Shown piece after piece: positions 7,608 through 15,616 of a DNA stretch of 51,235 bases. The DNA is from DATMNR01 sp963702765 (lineage in GTDB: Bacteria > Chloroflexota > Ktedonobacteria > Ktedonobacterales > Ktedonobacteraceae). Position 1 is the first letter of the stretch. Every line of letters starts with the position of its first letter. The notes below the pieces were generated by a model that made no database searches, was not told the DNA's origin, and was given only the letters and a program-made list of their open reading frames with translations. The stretch is from contig CAVPEB010000069.1 in the NCBI GenBank assembly GCA_963702765.1, positions 1-51,235 on the forward strand, given 5' to 3'. A program made the position numbers and the translations under genes.

Positions 7608-8795
7608 ATGACTATTCATGAACGAAATGCTATTTCTGTCCCACAGGTTGAGCCTCGCAAACCTATTCCAGTGCAAAATTTGCGCATTCCTGGGCCAACA
7701 CCGGTTCCTGTTGAGATATTGGAAGAAATGACTCAGCCTTTGATTAACCATAGAGGTCCCGAGTTTGCGGCTATTCTTAAGCGTGTAACCGAACGCTTGC
7801 AGTATTTCTTCCAGACTGCGTCGCCCGTGCTGACATTCGCGGCTTCTGGCACGGGAGGGCAGGAGGCAGCAGTTGCCAATCTTTTTTCACCTGGAGAGCA
7901 TGTCGTTGCGATCACGATCGGTTCCTTTGGCAATCGCCTGGCAACTATTGCCGAGCGATATGGTTTGGATGTAACACGCATCGAATTTCCCTGGGGCGCG
8001 GCTGCTGACCCCGATGTTGTTGAAACACGCTTGAAATCGCTCGCTCCTTACAAAGCAGTACTCGTGACGCATAATGAAACATCGACCGGTGTGACGAATG
8101 ATCTGGAAACGCTGGTAGCTCTGTTTCGCCATCTGAATCCAGACGTGCTGATCGTTGTCGATGCTGTCAGTTCACTAGGCTGCGTGCCGTTGGAAATGGA
8201 TCCCTGGGATATTGACGTCGTCTTCACGAGTTCCCAAAAAGGGTGGATGACTCCTCCAGGCTTGATGATGCTTGCCGCAGGCCCACGTGCATGGGAAGCC
8301 AATAAAACTGCGAAGTTGCCACGTTTCTATTTCGACTGGGAACTGGCTCGTAAGTATCTGGCAAAATGGGAGCATCCAACTACACCACCTGTTTCGTTGT
8401 TCTATGCTCTGGACCTGGCGCTGGAAAAAATGTTGGAAGAAGGTCGTGAAAATATCTTTGAGCGACACCAGCGCATTGGGGATTATGTACGCTGGCGAGC
8501 AAAAGAGATGGGTCTACGATTGCTCGCTGATCACAAAAATGCCTCGAATACTGTTACGGCTGTACTGACACCCGAAAGCGTCGATTCGAAAGCACTGCTG
8601 AAAACATTACGCGAGGAGGATGGAGTCGTCTTTGGTGGTGGGCAACAACAACTGGAAGGCAAGATCTTCCGCGTCGGCCATCTCGGTTTCTTCGAGGAAG
8701 TAGACCTGGTTGAGGCTATGGATAAAGTAGAGATACGCTTGCATGAGGCAGGTTTTACCGCACACTTGCGAGAGATCGATGCCAGTGCTGACTGA
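7608..8795 (+). CDS. Class V PLP-dependent aminotransferase (serine-glyoxylate / phosphoserine type)
   Basis: The 395-residue product belongs to the alanine-glyoxylate/serine-pyruvate aminotransferase family, which uses pyridoxal phosphate. It opens with the substrate region RIPGPTPVPVEILEEM, has ASGTGGQEAAVANL, the aspartate that holds the cofactor (VVDAVSSLG) and the Schiff-base lysine in FTSSQKGWM, and ends with the small-domain motif FRVGHLG. ATG 7608 was preferred to ATG 7596 because GGAG lies six bases before it. The stop overlaps the serA start, and this pairing suggests it provides the aminotransferase step of serine biosynthesis. A serine-glyoxylate role remains possible. Confidence 0.87.
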   Translation: MTIHERNAISVPQVEPRKPIPVQNLRIPGPTPVPVEILEEMTQPLINHRGPEFAAILKRVTERLQYFFQTASPVLTFAASGTGGQEAAVANLFSPGEHVVAITIGSFGNRLATIAERYGLDVTRIEFPWGAAADPDVVETRLKSLAPYKAVLVTHNETSTGVTNDLETLVALFRHLNPDVLIVVDAVSSLGCVPLEMDPWDIDVVFTSSQKGWMTPPGLMMLAAGPRAWEANKTAKLPRFYFDWELARKYLAKWEHPTTPPVSLFYALDLALEKMLEEGRENIFERHQRIGDYVRWRAKEMGLRLLADHKNASNTVTAVLTPESVDSKALLKTLREEDGVVFGGGQQQLEGKIFRVGHLGFFEEVDLVEAMDKVEIRLHEAGFTAHLREIDASAD

Positions 8796-10503
8796 TAGAG
8801 AGGAACAGGGCCACGTGGAAGAAGATATCAAAATATTGATTGCTGATCGTATCGCGCAGGAGGGCATTGACCTCCTACGCACCCAGCTTCCAGAGGCGCA
8901 TGTTGACGTCGATTACGGTCTCAAGCCCGAGCGACTGAAGAGCAAGATTAGCAAGTATACAGCGCTTGTTGTCCGCAGTGAAACCCAGGTGACAGGCGAG
9001 ATATTGGCAGCCGCTGATTCGCTCAAGATTGTTGGGCGTGCTGGAGTAGGGGTAGATAATATCGACATCGAGGCTGCAACACGGCGTGGCATTATGGTTG
9101 TCAATTCACCAACGGGCAATATCGTCGCGGCAGCAGAACATACGATTGCAATGTTGATGGCCCTGGCCCGCCACATACCTGCCGCCAGCAGCAGCACGAA
9201 AGCGGGCAAATGGGAGAAGAGTCGTTTCCTGGGTGTTGAAGTGCGCAACAAAATACTCGGCATCATCGGGCTTGGCAAGGTCGGGACCGAAGTAGCGCGA
9301 AGAGCCCAAGGGCTTGAGATGCAGGTGATTGCTTTTGATCCCTATGTAGCGCCAGAACAGGCTCGCAAGCTCGATGTCACCATGCTTAGCATGGAAGAAG
9401 TGCTTCAACAGGCTGACTTTGTAACGCTGCATACTTCGCTTACCAGCGGCCCGCAGGGAACGCGCGGACTGATTGGGGCGCATGAATTGCAGCTCCTCAA
9501 ACCCGGAGCGCGCTTGATCAACTGCGCTCGAGGCGGATTGATCGATGAAGAAGCCTTACTTCATGCACTGCAAGAGAAGCGCCTGGCAGGAGTCGCACTG
9601 GATGTTTTCAGTCAGGAACCGATTGGCAATAACGAGGTATTGCAGCAACTGGTTGCAGACGAGCGGGTGATTGCCACTCCACATCTGGGTGCTTCAACGG
9701 AAGAGGCACAACTGGGTGTCGCGACGGATGTGGCTGAACAAATTGTCTCAGTCATACGAGGTGGTTTTCCACGTGCAGCGGTAAATGCGCCTCTGATTTT
9801 ACCCGAAACGTTGCACACGTTACAGCCCTATATGCACCTGGTTGAGCAAATGGGACGCCTGTTTACACAACTCCAACCGGGTCCGCTGCACAAGATCGAA
9901 TTTTCTTGCAGCGGCGAGATAGCGAATAATGATTTGCGTCCTTTGCAAGCGGCGCTGATCAAAGGGTTGCTCGAATCGATTTCAGATGCGCACGTGAACA
10001 TGATAAATGCACCTTTGCTGGCAAAACAATGGGGATTGGAGTTGAACGAACAGAAATCAACCACCCCAGCCGAGTTTGCCAACCTCGTCACCATTCGTCT
10101 AATGCATGCGAATGGCTATAGCTCTTCTCTCGCGGGAAAACCTGGATCTGGAGACGACAATGTTGAGGTGATAAGCGGAACGGTAATGCAAAATGAACCA
10201 CGTATCGTGCGTATAGGCCGTTATTGGACTGAATTTGTACCAGAGGGCTATATTCTTTTTTGCCGCAACCCCGATCAACCTGGCATGATTGGACGTGTTG
10301 GCACCATCCTGGGTAAAGCGAAGGTGAATATTCGCCATATGGACGTGGGCCCAAGTGAACGCTCACCCAACATCAAAGAACCTGCGCGTTCTCCTGATAC
10401 CGCTTTGATGATCATCTCTGTAGATGATCCAATTCCCGATTGGGCAATTGAAGAGATCAAGGGAACCGGGGATATTTTTGGTGTCACGTTGGTGAAATTT
10501 TAG
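8779..10503 (+). CDS. serA: D-3-phosphoglycerate dehydrogenase
   Basis: SerA oxidises 3-phosphoglycerate to phosphohydroxypyruvate, the first step of serine synthesis. Seen in order: catalytic domain start (ILIADRIAQEGIDLL), RAGVGVDNIDIEAATRRGI, the NAD-binding loop (GIIGLGKVGTEVARRA), the arginine motif NCARGGLIDEEAL, the catalytic histidine in ATPHLGAS, an intervening ASB domain, and a C-terminal ACT domain (PGMIGRVGTILGKAKVNIRH) that usually senses serine. The long form (574 residues from ATG 8779) is complete. GTG 8815 is an alternative start that fits the family N-terminus slightly better. From ATG 8779 it overlaps the aminotransferase gene by 17 bases. Confidence 0.94.
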   Translation: MPVLTDREEQGHVEEDIKILIADRIAQEGIDLLRTQLPEAHVDVDYGLKPERLKSKISKYTALVVRSETQVTGEILAAADSLKIVGRAGVGVDNIDIEAATRRGIMVVNSPTGNIVAAAEHTIAMLMALARHIPAASSSTKAGKWEKSRFLGVEVRNKILGIIGLGKVGTEVARRAQGLEMQVIAFDPYVAPEQARKLDVTMLSMEEVLQQADFVTLHTSLTSGPQGTRGLIGAHELQLLKPGARLINCARGGLIDEEALLHALQEKRLAGVALDVFSQEPIGNNEVLQQLVADERVIATPHLGASTEEAQLGVATDVAEQIVSVIRGGFPRAAVNAPLILPETLHTLQPYMHLVEQMGRLFTQLQPGPLHKIEFSCSGEIANNDLRPLQAALIKGLLESISDAHVNMINAPLLAKQWGLELNEQKSTTPAEFANLVTIRLMHANGYSSSLAGKPGSGDDNVEVISGTVMQNEPRIVRIGRYWTEFVPEGYILFCRNPDQPGMIGRVGTILGKAKVNIRHMDVGPSERSPNIKEPARSPDTALMIISVDDPIPDWAIEEIKGTGDIFGVTLVKF

Positions 10504-10531
10504 CCTGATCCTATCTGGAGCTTGATTTCGA

Positions 10532-10552
10532 GGGCGGGGGCAAGCCCCGCCC
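10532..10552. terminator. GC-rich hairpin after serA
   Basis: GGGCGGGG and CCCCGCCC pair around GCAAG 30 bases after the serA stop. No T-run follows, so it may be a REP-like element acting as an mRNA 3' end rather than a classic terminator. The rest of 10504-10732 is the AT-rich leader of the next gene. Confidence 0.5.
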
Positions 10553-10732
10553 CTACTATACACAGGTTTGTCTCAATCAGGAGACAACATATTCATACTG
10601 TAAACGTATGATTTGTATACGTACATGGTATATAAGTAGCGAATGGCTATAACCTGAACATATCGAATATAACAAAATCATTCAACATCTCCTACCTTTC
10701 TTGATGAAGAGTAGGAGAGAAAGAATTTTCTA

Positions 10733-12061
10733 ATGAAAACGACAGCTCCATTAGAGAGTAAGGATAAAACTCGCTTCAGGCCAACAAGCGGACAGGCCTG
10801 GTTTGGGTTTACCATTTTGTTTATCATTAATGTGCTCAACTACGCGGATCGCTACGTACTTCCGGCGGTACTGCCGAAAATCCAGGCGGACCTGGGGTTG
10901 ACGCCGCTTCAAGAAGGCTTGCTTGGATCATCGTTTTTGTTTGTTTACGCGATTGCGACATTACCATTGGGAGTTTGGGCTGACAGGAGTGTCCGCAAGA
11001 ACATCGTTGCGCTCTGTGTTGGAATCTGGAGTGTTGCGACTGTACTGGCAGGATTTACAGTTAATTTCTTGCAATTGTTCAGTGTGCGCTCTGTGTTAGG
11101 TATTGGTGAAGCTGGTTATGCTCCAGCGTCTCTCTCGCTGCTTGGCGACTTTTTTTCTAAAGAGAAACGCGGTCGTATCCTGTCTTACTGGTCGTCAGGA
11201 ACTTTACTCGGCGCTGCTATCGGCTTTGCCCTTGGCGGCCTGGTTGCTGACGCGTTTGGCTGGCGGTACGCATTCTTTCTTGTTGGTATTCCAGGGCTGA
11301 TCGCTGCTTTTCTCGCATGGCGCATGCTCGAGCCCAAACGCGGCGCATTTGAAAGCTCCGAGGGGAGCGAACCCAACAGCGTTCCAGCACATGGGAGTAT
11401 CGGAAAAGATTTCCAGGGCTCATTGAAAATACTGCGCCACATTCCAACGTATTGGACACTCGTAGCGGCACTTGTGTTTAGTTTCTTCACAATTGGAGGT
11501 ACTTCGTTCTGGCTTCCATCGTATATTGTCGATTCATTTCATCTCAGCGTAGGGCGAGCAGGGTTAATCTCCGGGGCAGTACTGGTCGGCAGTGGACTCA
11601 TTGGAACTGTTGCCGGGGGCTGGTTAGCTGACTTGGTACAGAGGCGCCGACCAGAGGGGCGCTTGCTGGTGGCTGCATGTGGTTTTCTTATTGGAGCACC
11701 ACTGGTATTCGTTGCTCTCTTAATCCACAGTTTACCGCTCTTCGTCTCGGTGTTTATTATAGCCGCCATTTCACTTAACTTCTGTACCGGGCCATTGAAC
11801 GCTGTCATTCAGGATGTGATTTCTCCCGCTTTGCGAGCTACTGCTATTGGGCTGTCGCTGCTGCTTGCGCATTTACTTGGAGACGCAGCAGCACCTTTTG
11901 TGATTGGGGCAGTTGCGAATAACACTTCGCTAGGATTCGCGCTGACCGCCACAGCGCCAACATTTCTATTTCTGGCCGGGTTGGCCTGCCTGGTTGGATT
12001 AAGAACGGTAGCGCGTGATATGCATCGTATGCAAGTGCAGTTGCACACAGTGGAGAAATAG
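10733..12061 (+). CDS. MFS transporter
   Basis: The 442-residue protein has about 12 membrane helices. It shows the major facilitator motif between helices 2 and 3 (GVWADRSVRKNIVAL), the helix 1 motif NYADRYVLPAVLPKIQADLG and the helix 4 motif RSVLGIGEAGYAPAS. These resemble the spinster/anion-cation symporter branch, which moves organic anions, sugar phosphates or related metabolites, but the substrate cannot be read from the sequence. It stands alone between the serA hairpin and its own terminator at 12061-12093. The ATG has AGGAGAG at an unusually long distance (about 14 bases). Confidence 0.88.
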   Translation: MKTTAPLESKDKTRFRPTSGQAWFGFTILFIINVLNYADRYVLPAVLPKIQADLGLTPLQEGLLGSSFLFVYAIATLPLGVWADRSVRKNIVALCVGIWSVATVLAGFTVNFLQLFSVRSVLGIGEAGYAPASLSLLGDFFSKEKRGRILSYWSSGTLLGAAIGFALGGLVADAFGWRYAFFLVGIPGLIAAFLAWRMLEPKRGAFESSEGSEPNSVPAHGSIGKDFQGSLKILRHIPTYWTLVAALVFSFFTIGGTSFWLPSYIVDSFHLSVGRAGLISGAVLVGSGLIGTVAGGWLADLVQRRRPEGRLLVAACGFLIGAPLVFVALLIHSLPLFVSVFIIAAISLNFCTGPLNAVIQDVISPALRATAIGLSLLLAHLLGDAAAPFVIGAVANNTSLGFALTATAPTFLFLAGLACLVGLRTVARDMHRMQVQLHTVEK

Positions 12062-12093
12062 AGAGACCTCTATTGTTGGGATAGAGGTCTCTC
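12061..12093. terminator. Terminator between the MFS gene and tRNA-Gly
   Basis: A perfect 13-bp stem (GAGAGACCTCTAT / ATAGAGGTCTCTC) with a 7-base loop overlaps the MFS stop codon. It lies at the 3' ends of both the MFS gene (+) and the tRNA (-), so it probably serves both, although T-runs are weak. Confidence 0.6.
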
Positions 12094-12097
12094 TAAG

Positions 12098-12169
12098 AGC
12101 GGGTTACGGGATTCGAACCCGTGATCTCAACTTTGGGAAAGTTACATGTTACCACTACACCAAACCCGC
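12098..12169 (-). tRNA. tRNA-Gly (anticodon CCC)
   Basis: Read on the minus strand, 72 bases fold into a full cloverleaf: acceptor GCGGGTT/AACCCGC with discriminator T, D arm with AGTGGTA loop, anticodon stem TAACT/AGTTG with loop TTCCCAA, and T arm ACGGG-TTCGAAT-CCCGT. The CCA end is not encoded. Confidence 0.95.
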
Positions 12170-12231
12170 TTGTATTCTCTTGACAACGTGGAGTATAGCC
12201 GATTGAGGGGCAAAAGTCAATAGCTTTTTGG

Positions 12232-12288
12232 CATCTCATGAATAGGAATGCAAAGGGCGGCGCCCTTTGCATTCCTATTCATGAGATG
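12232..12288. repeat. 57-bp near-perfect palindrome
   Basis: Two perfect 27-bp arms (starting CATCTCATGAATAGG) surround a 3-base centre GGC. It lies between the divergent tRNA-Gly and the PspA gene and has no T-run on either side, so it is not an ordinary terminator. As RNA or cruciform DNA it would be very stable. The rest of 12170-12479 holds only the hairpin repeat at 12334-12409 and the leader of the PspA gene. Confidence 0.85.
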
Positions 12289-12333
12289 TGTTTTGATTAT
12301 CTTTACTAGCACCATTTTTGCTATAAGTATGGT

Positions 12334-12409
12334 ATCATACTAAATGCATTCAGAAACGCTGCTGGCGCAGCTAGTGCTTCGCACTCATCTGAATGAAAGG
12401 AAGTATGAT
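12334..12409. repeat. Hairpin repeat, copy A, upstream of the PspA gene
   Basis: An outer stem (ATCATACT 12334-12341 / AGTATGAT 12402-12409) and an inner stem (CATTCAGA 12347-12354 / TCTGAATG 12388-12395) enclose a 33-base core beginning AACGCTGCT and ending CGCACTCA. Core and right arm are nearly identical to copy B at 19477-19525. Confidence 0.75.
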
Positions 12410-12479
12410 GCAATCAATGAATGAGGATGTTATAGCATTATGATCAATTAATATATCGCTGGTTTTAAAGGAGGACTCA

Positions 12480-13268
12480 ATGGGCTTTTTTTCACGTCTC
12501 GCAACCTTTTTTAATATACGCGCCAATGCAGCACTCGATAAAGCTGAAGACCCAGGGCAGGTAATGGATTATTCGTATAGCAAACAAGTCGAGCAGCTAC
12601 AACAAATTCGTCGCTCGATTGCCGATGTCGTGACCAATGAAAAACGTCTTGAAATGCAACAGACACAACTTATCGATAAGACCAATACATTAGATCACCA
12701 GGCAATGCAGGCATTGCAAGCAAATCGTGAAGACCTGGCGCGCATGGCGTTACAGCGCAAAGAAACACTGCTGGTACAAATTAACAGTTACGAACAGCAA
12801 CTGGCACAATTGAAAGCGCAAGAGGAGAAATTGGTTTCTATGGAGCGCACTATCTCTGCACGCGTGGAAGCCTTCCGCACACAAAAAGAGATGGTAAAAG
12901 CGCAGTATAATGCGGCACAGGCACAAGTGAAGATCAACGAAACAGTTACAGGCATTTCTGAAGAAATGACGGAAATGAATCTGGCTATGCAGCGGGCACA
13001 AGACAAGGTATTGACTATGCAAGCTCGGGCGAACGCGATGGAGGCTTTGATCGATCAGGGGACGCTGAGCGAGCAGGGATTGCCAGGAGGTTCCAGTGAT
13101 ACGCTTGAACGCGAACTGCAAAAGATCTCAACCGAACAGAATGTAGAAGCTCAGTTACAAGCAATGAAACAACAATTGCAACTTGGTGGCGCAAATGTTC
13201 AACAAAAACAGCTTGAAAGCCACTCATCCAACGACGCTAACTCGTCTAGCTACGCTCAGGATGAGTGA
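12480..13268 (+). CDS. PspA/IM30 (Vipp1) family protein
   Basis: PspA-family proteins polymerise on the inner membrane surface and protect or remodel it under stress. The start (MGFFSRLATFFNIRANAALD, DPGQVMDYSYSKQVEQLQQI) is diagnostic, and residues 30-225 are almost continuous coiled coil with the usual QAQ/LE repeats. The ribosome site AAAGGAGG is near perfect. The last 16 or so residues (SHSSNDANSSSYAQDE) are encoded by hairpin repeat copy C, so the tail was acquired from a repeat. No PspB, PspC or PspF partners are adjacent. Confidence 0.92.
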   Translation: MGFFSRLATFFNIRANAALDKAEDPGQVMDYSYSKQVEQLQQIRRSIADVVTNEKRLEMQQTQLIDKTNTLDHQAMQALQANREDLARMALQRKETLLVQINSYEQQLAQLKAQEEKLVSMERTISARVEAFRTQKEMVKAQYNAAQAQVKINETVTGISEEMTEMNLAMQRAQDKVLTMQARANAMEALIDQGTLSEQGLPGGSSDTLERELQKISTEQNVEAQLQAMKQQLQLGGANVQQKQLESHSSNDANSSSYAQDE

Positions 13269-13321
13269 GCAGAAGTGCTTGAAAGCCCCCATCCAACGAC
13301 GCAAGTGTGTAGGATGAAGGG
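13211..13321. repeat. Hairpin repeat, tandem copies C and D
   Basis: Two units each begin GCTTGAAAGCC (13211 and 13278). Copy C has arms CACTCATCC / GGATGAGTG (13221-13267) around a core beginning AACGACGCTAACTCG; copy D is shorter, with arms CATCC / GGATG (13290-13316) around AACGACGCAAG. Copy C lies inside the end of the PspA-family gene. Confidence 0.75.
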
Positions 13322-13332
13322 TTAAAAGAGAG

Positions 13333-13683
13333 TTAGCTCTTCTTTTTCTCTCTTTCTTTCTTCGCCTTATAGAATGATTTCGGTTTTGGATGGCGTTCAG
13401 TGTCAACATATGCAGCAGGGGCTGCATCTTCACGAGCAGAAGTTTCAAATTCGTCACGCTCGCTAAGTAGCTCTTGCAGATCATTATAGATATTGTAGTT
13501 ATCGCTGACTTCGCGCATGCGCAACATATGTCGTAATACCTGCACCTGAGTAATGTTGGTTTTATCTGTCTTAGCAGGCTCAGCCCTTTTCAGGAGTGTT
13601 TCTACTAAATCCATGCTATCATCATGAGCACCTATGCCTTCAAGCCGTTCGCGCACTACTATTAGTTGCTCGTATAAGTTCAT
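13333..13683 (-). CDS. Hypothetical protein, 116 aa
   Basis: ATG 13683 follows GAGGAGAGAAC. The product (MNLYEQLIVVRERLEGIGAH...) is helical and charged, with no membrane segment. Its N-terminal 70 residues look like a helical bundle (VVRERLEGIG, SMDLVETLLKRAE, VQVLRHMLRMREVSDNYNIY), and the tail is strongly basic (KPKSFYKAKKEREKKKS), suggesting nucleic-acid or membrane contact. It converges with the PspA-family gene across repeats C/D. No family was recognised. Confidence 0.65.
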   Translation of the reverse strand: MNLYEQLIVVRERLEGIGAHDDSMDLVETLLKRAEPAKTDKTNITQVQVLRHMLRMREVSDNYNIYNDLQELLSERDEFETSAREDAAPAAYVDTERHPKPKSFYKAKKEREKKKS

Positions 13684-13802
13684 TCTGTTCTCTCCTCATC
13701 GTTGTGGACATCCCTTATCCGAAGCTCATGGTAACATAGCACATAGCGCACGTCAAATTGTACATTACAGAGAACGGCCCAGAAAGCCCCCATCTTCAAA
13801 AG

Positions 13803-15244
13803 CTGATTCTTCCCCACATTTTACAAAGTGATAGAATACAGGATGAATACACAAGACATGTTGGATCCCAAGAGCTGGGGCGAGCGAACCTTTGGGGGTG
13901 TCCAACTGCACGATATGCGTCGCACGAGACGAGCGGTACAAGCGGCCACTAGCATGGCAGAGAATCCGTTGGGTTCGCTGCCCGCTCACATGCAAGGCTG
14001 GAAAGAGACCAAAGCACTGTATCGTTTGCTCGATGAACCAGATGTGTCCTTTGCGGCCTTGATGCAGCCTCACCTGCAACAGACCAAGGCACAAGCGAAT
14101 TCCTCTCCCGTGGTGCTCTTGGTGCAAGATAGGACCGATAGTGATCTGTCCCATCGTCGTAAGATCAGCGGCGTGGGACACATCGGCAACGAACGAGGAC
14201 GTGGGTTGTTCGTGCAAACAGTCCTTGCCGTGCGCCCTCAGACACGAGAAGTCCTCGGGTGTATGGCCCAGGAGCCCTTTGTGCGTATTCCCGCTCCCGA
14301 GGGAGAACAGCGCTATCAACGGCGCAAGCGGGAAGAGCGCGAAACTGCTGTCTGGATGCGCCAGGTGCATGCCATTGGGACGCCTGAGCCAGGGAGCATG
14401 TGGGTGCATGTCGGAGACCCTCGTGCGGACATGTTCCCGTTCTTTCAAGCCTGTCAGGCGACCCAGACGCACTTTCTGGTGCGAGCGAGAAAGTCACGGC
14501 GTGTGCAGCAGGACGAAGACGAGATCATGTATTCGCTGAGCTATGCGCGATCCTTGCCGAGTCAGGCCAGCCGTCCATTCGAGGTTCCCGCTCGACATGG
14601 GCACCAAGCACGTTCGACCCAATTGCAGCTTGCCTTTGGGCAAAGAACACTCTTGCCACCGCGCTATGAGCCGCGCGCGGGCAAGAACCCCATGAGGGTG
14701 TGGGTCATTCGCGTGTGGGAAGAGCAGGCTCCAGAAGGCGAGGAGCCGAAGGACGGGGATCTTGGTGACCTCGGTTCCCACCACAACGCTTGAACAAGCC
14801 TGGGAGCGGGTCGAGGGGTATCGGCATCGATGGCTGGTGGAGGACTATCATCACTGCCTCAAAAGTGGCTGTCGCAGTGAAGAACGCCAATTGCAAACTG
14901 GTGACGGTCTGATCCGTGTGTTGGCTCTGTTGTCCCCACTTGCCATACGCTTGTTGCAGATCCGTGAATATGCGCGTTCCCAACCCGAGCGCCCGGCTCA
15001 CGAGGTGATTGAGCCACTGATGCTGGCGGTGGTGGCAAAGCGATCTGGACAAGCGCCTGCTACGATGACCATCGGCTCCTTCTGGATGGAAGTCGCGCGC
15101 CTGGGTGGCTAGTCTTCCTCGTTCCCATGATGGTCCCGCCTTTCTGGCGAATCATCTGCAAAGGCTGGCTCTCGCAGGCAAACGCTTCTGGAGGGCGTTC
15201 ACTTTGCGTTTCCTCTCCCTTTGTAAAATGTGGGGAAGAATCAG
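13803..15244 (+). mobile_element. IS4-family (IS50-like) insertion sequence
   Basis: The 1442-bp element is bounded by perfect 26-bp inverted repeats (13803-13828 and 15219-15244) whose tip CTGATTCTT resembles the Tn5/IS50 outer end CTGACTCTT. The single transposase gene inside is Tn5-like. Flanking 10-mers (13793-13802 and 15245-15254) agree at 7 of 10 positions, so a target duplication is at best decayed. It lies immediately left of the tnpB region. Confidence 0.88.
13843..15112 (+). pseudogene. IS4/Tn5-type transposase, frameshifted
   Basis: The first part, to about 14755, carries the Tn5-like N-terminal domain (SWGERTFGGVQLHDMRRTRR) and catalytic aspartates in VQDRTDSDLSH and VGDPRADMFPFF. 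The frame then drifts to a stop at 14793. The adjoining frame continues from about 14755 with GILVTSVPTTTLEQAWERV and the YREKW-type motif around the third acidic residue (YRHRWLVEDYHHCLKSGC), ending at 15112. One extra G in the run GGGG at about 14755 explains the break. All three DDE residues survive, so the joined product would look complete. Programmed frameshifting is possible but not usual for this family. Confidence 0.82.
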
Positions 15245-15304
15245 TCTTTCTAAGGCGGGGATGAATGGGCGTTCCTTTCGGGCTGGTTTGGTGGAGGGGA
15301 AGCA

Positions 15305-15531
15305 TCACTCTTCTTGAGTACTGTGTTCTCCACAGGATGAAGAAAGATCATCAACTTTTATTGTCTCACGCTTGCGAAGAAACTCATGGAAGTCAGAGCA
15401 CCGGATACGGTATCCTCTCCTCTTCGACCTAACTTCTTAGCACGGAATTGCTTCTCACGAATCCATTTCCGAACTGTATGTCGTCGAGTTACCGGAAGAT
15501 GCCTGCCCAATTGGAATAGTTGTGTAGGCAT
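15305..15531 (-). pseudogene. Excisionase-family HTH protein, frame-disrupted
   Basis: From ATG 15531 the frame reads MPTQLFQLGRHLPVTRRHTV, RKWIREKQFRAKKLGRR, a typical excisionase/HTH_17 fold, and then loses the pattern. Another frame from about 15425 continues GYRIRCSDFHEFLRKRETI to a stop at 15305, exactly the expected second half. The break lies in a purine-rich stretch (GAAGAGGAGAGG) and needs one missing base. Joined length is about 75 residues. It is divergent from tnpB with 85 bases between starts, so it may be the remnant of a partner or regulator of that element, or an older resident gene. Confidence 0.55.
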
Positions 15532-15616
15532 GTGAAAGTGTAGAAAGACACGAGGGACGGGCAGCAGTCCCGTCTCTTTCTGAAGAGAGACTCTGCATCG
15601 GAAGGCAAAGTAAGTC

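Noticed and set aside
13765..14472. Long open frame of 235 codons on the minus strand
   Set aside because: It lies antisense to the IS4 transposase, has no family pattern and follows from the codon bias of the real gene.
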